NCBI GenBank assembly: GCA_008015155.1
Contig: SSFA01000006.1
Coordinates: forward strand, 1 to 37,403
Source: Thiothrix sp.
GTDB taxonomy: Bacteria; Pseudomonadota; Gammaproteobacteria; Thiotrichales; Thiotrichaceae
Direction: 5' to 3'
DNA: 37,403 nt
The notes beneath the pieces are model-generated. The model searched no databases, was not told where the DNA came from, and was given only the letters and a program-made list of their open reading frames with translations. Positions 35,229-37,403 of this stretch are shown piece after piece. The position numbers and the translations under genes are program-made. Numbering within the stretch: the first letter of the stretch is position 1; every line of letters begins with the position of its first letter.

Positions 35229-36959
35229 CTATTTTTGCTCAGGCGTATGTGGCCGGATGGAGCCAGCCACAATACTAGCGCCAAAGCGCTCTTTTAACTG
35301 TATCACAATAGGGTCATGCTCAATTGCTTGCTCAGCTTCTGCCTGCCGTTCCTGTACCATTCGTAACCGTCGTTTTTCAGGCGTATCTGCCAAATCGGCT
35401 ATTAATTCTAGACTCAATTGAACTTCTTGATCTAAAGCAGTACTTAAAGCAGCGGCAATTTGCTCTTCCGCACGACTAGTTTGCAAATTACTAGCACTAC
35501 TATCCAACCATAAGCGAACTTGCTTACCTTCGATTTGTTTAATTAAACAGTGTTCGGCTAATTGTTGGGCCATACCGTTCAAATTCAAGCATGGCAAGAG
35601 CTTATGCCACTCATTATTTAGAACTGGCGGCTCTGATTGCATCGGTTCAATCATCCTCGGCAAAGGGGCATTGTCAGAAGCTTTAGGCTCTGACTTTATG
35701 CTAGGACTTACCGATGGTACAACTAAACTGACTGAAGGTGTCTCGAGGCTGGGTTTGGACTCGAGAGTTGGTTTAGATATTTCTACCGATCTAGCTGCCT
35801 GTACTACTGAGTTTTCCGGCTGCTGAGTGGGTGTCTGTACTTCAGGTGCTGGATAAATTAGTTTTTTTTTTGCTGCTGGTGATGTTTTTCCATCATCCAA
35901 ACGAAAGGCTAACATGCGCAATAGCATCATTTCAAAGCCGGTGCGTGGATCAGGATTCAGTGGTAAATCACGCTTACCATACAAAGCTAGTTGGTAAAAG
36001 AGCTGTAAATCAGCTGGCGAAAAGAGTTCTGTGGGTAGCTCTGTTGCTTCCTCTAGAGAGTGTGGTACTAATTGAGCGACAGCTAATTGATGTAATAAGG
36101 CAATTAAACTATCAGCTGCAGTATTAAAATCAGTAGTGATTTGAGCCATTTGTTCAACAGCTGCTAATAAGGCAACTGCATCATTCTGCGCTAGTGCCTC
36201 TAATACTTTATGTAGATGCTCACTAGGTAGTAGACCTAGCATGTCCTGCACAGAAGCATCACTGATCTGACCGCCGCCGGTAACGATCGCTTGATCCGTT
36301 AAACTTAAGGCATCTCGCATAGAGCCATCAGCAGCTTTAGCTAAGATCTTTAGTGATGAAGGGGTAAAAGCAATTTGTTCTTCTGTCAAAACATGAGCAA
36401 GATGGGCACTGATCATCTCTAAAGGCATGCGCTTGAGATTAAACTGCAAGCAGCGTGACAACACAGTGACTGGCAACTTTTGAGGGTCTGTTGTGGCTAA
36501 TAAAAATTTAACATGCGGGGGTGGCTCTTCAAGCGTTTTTAACAAAGCATTAAAGCTATGCCCTGAAAGCATATGCACTTCGTCAATCAAATAGATTTTG
36601 TAACGGCCGCGGGTAGGCGCATATTGCACATTGTCTAAAAGATCGCGGGTGTCTTCGACTTTAGTCCGAGAGGCCGCATCCACTTCTAATAAATCAACAT
36701 GACGTCCTTCAGCGATTTCAATACAGCTATTGCAGACACCACAAGGAGTAGCACTAACTCCAACTTGGCAATTTAGACATTTGGCAAAAATACGGGCGAT
36801 AGTCGTTTTGCCAACTCCGCGAGTACCCGTAAATAAATAAGCGTGATGTAGACGATTGGCTTCAAGTGCAGTAAGCAGAGCACGTAAGACGTGAGTTTGA
36901 CCGACCATCTGTTGGAAGTTCTGTGGCCGCCATTTTCGCGCTAGTACTTGATAGCTCAT
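35229..36959 (-). CDS. dnaX: DNA polymerase III subunit tau (and gamma)
   Basis: AAA+ subunit of the clamp loader. The start at 36959 ([12 protein letters not shown]) gives a 576-aa tau. Walker A is GTRGVGKT (45-52), zinc cysteines include C64, C73, C76 and C79, Walker B is LIDEVHM (124-130), and LSRC (167-170) is the sensor region. Domains I-III end near residue 352, followed by a Pro/Ser-rich linker and a C-terminal domain that would bind DnaB and alpha. At codons 364-366 an A10 run could shift reading: -1 adds TNLSST then stops (372 aa), and +1 stops at once (366 aa). Tau here is shorter than the 643 aa of E. coli. The 4.5S RNA gene lies 26 bases upstream. Confidence 0.96.
   Translation of the reverse strand: MSYQVLARKWRPQNFQQMVGQTHVLRALLTALEANRLHHAYLFTGTRGVGKTTIARIFAKCLNCQVGVSATPCGVCNSCIEIAEGRHVDLLEVDAASRTKVEDTRDLLDNVQYAPTRGRYKIYLIDEVHMLSGHSFNALLKTLEEPPPHVKFLLATTDPQKLPVTVLSRCLQFNLKRMPLEMISAHLAHVLTEEQIAFTPSSLKILAKAADGSMRDALSLTDQAIVTGGGQISDASVQDMLGLLPSEHLHKVLEALAQNDAVALLAAVEQMAQITTDFNTAADSLIALLHQLAVAQLVPHSLEEATELPTELFSPADLQLFYQLALYGKRDLPLNPDPRTGFEMMLLRMLAFRLDDGKTSPAAKKKLIYPAPEVQTPTQQPENSVVQAARSVEISKPTLESKPSLETPSVSLVVPSVSPSIKSEPKASDNAPLPRMIEPMQSEPPVLNNEWHKLLPCLNLNGMAQQLAEHCLIKQIEGKQVRLWLDSSASNLQTSRAEEQIAAALSTALDQEVQLSLELIADLADTPEKRRLRMVQERQAEAEQAIEHDPIVIQLKERFGASIVAGSIRPHTPEQK
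35862..35871 (-). other. A10 slippery tract in dnaX (candidate gamma-producing site)
   Basis: On the coding strand ten consecutive A residues follow GCAGC at dnaX codons 363-366. Both alternative frames reach a stop almost immediately: -1 after KKKTNLSST, +1 after KKN. A stem GGATGATG/CATCACC with a GAAAAA loop (35878-35898) ends six bases before the tract. E. coli makes gamma by ribosomal slippage on A AAA AAG and Thermus by transcriptional slippage on an A-run; the same outcome is likely here. Confidence 0.7.
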
Positions 36960-36985
36960 GGAGTTTTCTAGTCTATTAGAGTGGA

Positions 36986-37097
36986 GGCAACCTGTACCAG
37001 CCACATCCCGGCGCCCGAATCAACTGCTACCGCTGCTTCCTTCCGGACCTGACGGGGTTCACAATCTATCGTCGCGAGAGAACCAATACAGGCTACC
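36986..37097 (-). ncRNA. ffs: 4.5S signal recognition particle RNA
   Basis: The RNA of the bacterial SRP, which binds Ffh and targets nascent membrane proteins to FtsY. The leftward strand carries the diagnostic Ffh-binding domain GTCAGGTCCGGAAGGAAGCA at the centre. The ends pair over 11 positions: GGTAGCCTGTA at the 5' side with TACAGGTTGCC at the 3' side, allowing G-U pairs. That sets the mature boundaries at about 112 nt, close to the 114 nt of E. coli. The small ORF over this region on the same strand is a shadow. Confidence 0.95.
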
Positions 37098-37114
37098 ATT
37101 GCGAAGAGGAACGG

Positions 37115-37143
37115 ATTATGACTAAAAAATGCTTGGGGAACAA
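37115..37143 (-). promoter_or_regulatory. Likely ffs promoter
   Basis: Leftward TTGTTC (37138-37143) and CATAAT (37115-37120) are separated by 17 bases. The -10 lies 17 bases before the mature 5' end of the 4.5S RNA. A short leader removed by RNase P, as in E. coli, would account for the distance. Confidence 0.55.
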
Positions 37144-37211
37144 GTTTATTCACCGCCGCTAGGCATTTATCTGATAAGTGGAAATGAATAAGCTATTTTA
37201 AAAGCCATAAA

Positions 37212-37242
37212 ATAAAAAAGCCTCATCCCAAAGATGAGGCTT
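37212..37242 (-). terminator. Terminator of the rRNA operon
   Basis: Leftward AAGCCTCATC (37233-37242) pairs with GATGAGGCTT (37218-37227) around a 5-base loop, followed by TTTTTTATTTTAT. It lies nine bases past the 5S rRNA 3' end, a textbook intrinsic terminator ending the rRNA transcript. Confidence 0.88.
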
Positions 37243-37251
37243 GAAGGGGGC

Positions 37252-37369
37252 GCTTGGCATTGACCTACTCTCACATGGGGAGGCCCCACACTACCATCGG
37301 CGATGACACGTTTCACTTCTGAGTTCGAGATGGGATCAGGTGGTTCCATGTCTCTATGGATGCCAAGCA
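37252..37369 (-). rRNA. rrf: 5S ribosomal RNA
   Basis: About 118 nt on the leftward strand. The 5' end TGCTTGGCA pairs with the 3' end TGCCAAGC. The internal segments CCTGATCCCATCTCGAACTC and AGTGAAACG, together with GCCGATGGTAGTGTGGGG, are diagnostic of gammaproteobacterial 5S rRNA. Bases 37370-37403 are the spacer toward the 23S gene, which lies outside the window. Confidence 0.96.
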
Positions 37370-37403
37370 AACTGGACGGGTATCGAGGAGTTACGGTTTA
37401 GTG

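Noticed and set aside
36968..37370. Short ORFs over the 4.5S RNA and 5S rRNA
   Set aside because: The RNA genes are clear, and the ORFs have no independent support.

Overview
The window looks like a chromosomal segment of a gammaproteobacterium of moderate GC. RNase E, the dnaX-ybaB-recR block, a yciO-like / site-2 protease / trpS / scpA / scpB run, YciB-YciI-PpiC, YgfZ and AceK all have gammaproteobacterial character. Together with the IPTL-CTERM and SdrD B-like surface proteins, they make a Thiotrichales (Thiothrix-like) filamentous bacterium plausible. That placement is an inference from gene content and was not tested by comparison.

Layout. Bases 1-208 are the 5' leader of rne, ending in a perfect hairpin that abuts the start codon. 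rne (209-3526) is followed by convergent genes for a low-molecular-weight tyrosine phosphatase and a His-tailed DMT-family exporter. Next come a forward lipoprotein of unknown function and an acyltransferase-3 membrane enzyme, whose 3' end overlaps scpB. The leftward housekeeping operon (11534 to 7657) encodes a YciO/Sua5-like protein, a site-2 protease, TrpS, ScpA and ScpB. Facing it, a rightward set encodes YciB, YciI and a periplasmic PpiC-type isomerase, then ygfZ. A divergent NAD-type isocitrate dehydrogenase / aceK pair surrounds two identical-core palindromes 53 bp apart.

From 17.9 kb to 33.8 kb the content is mostly envelope and secreted proteins. There is a secreted protein with a duplicated domain and a heptanucleotide repeat in its promoter region. 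There is also a large beta-helix-like protein without a signal peptide, a PFK divergent from a small membrane protein, and a DUF1566 lipoprotein. Three large secreted proteins built from GEVED, SdrD B-like and DUF11 modules follow; only one carries an IPTL-CTERM sorting tail. Two overlapping lipoprotein genes come next, one of which looks like a copper amine oxidase fold that has lost its copper ligands.

The right end is informational: hinT-like HIT gene, recR, ybaB and dnaX, all leftward. dnaX has an A10 slippery tract that would give a short gamma form. Upstream are the 4.5S SRP RNA and the 5S rRNA end of an rRNA operon with its terminator. No CRISPR array, tRNA, insertion sequence or integrase was seen.

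No single obviously new defence or metabolic system stands out. The most original material is the envelope block at 28.2-33.8 kb, the promoter-borne heptamer repeat, and the paired operators between the isocitrate dehydrogenase and its kinase/phosphatase.
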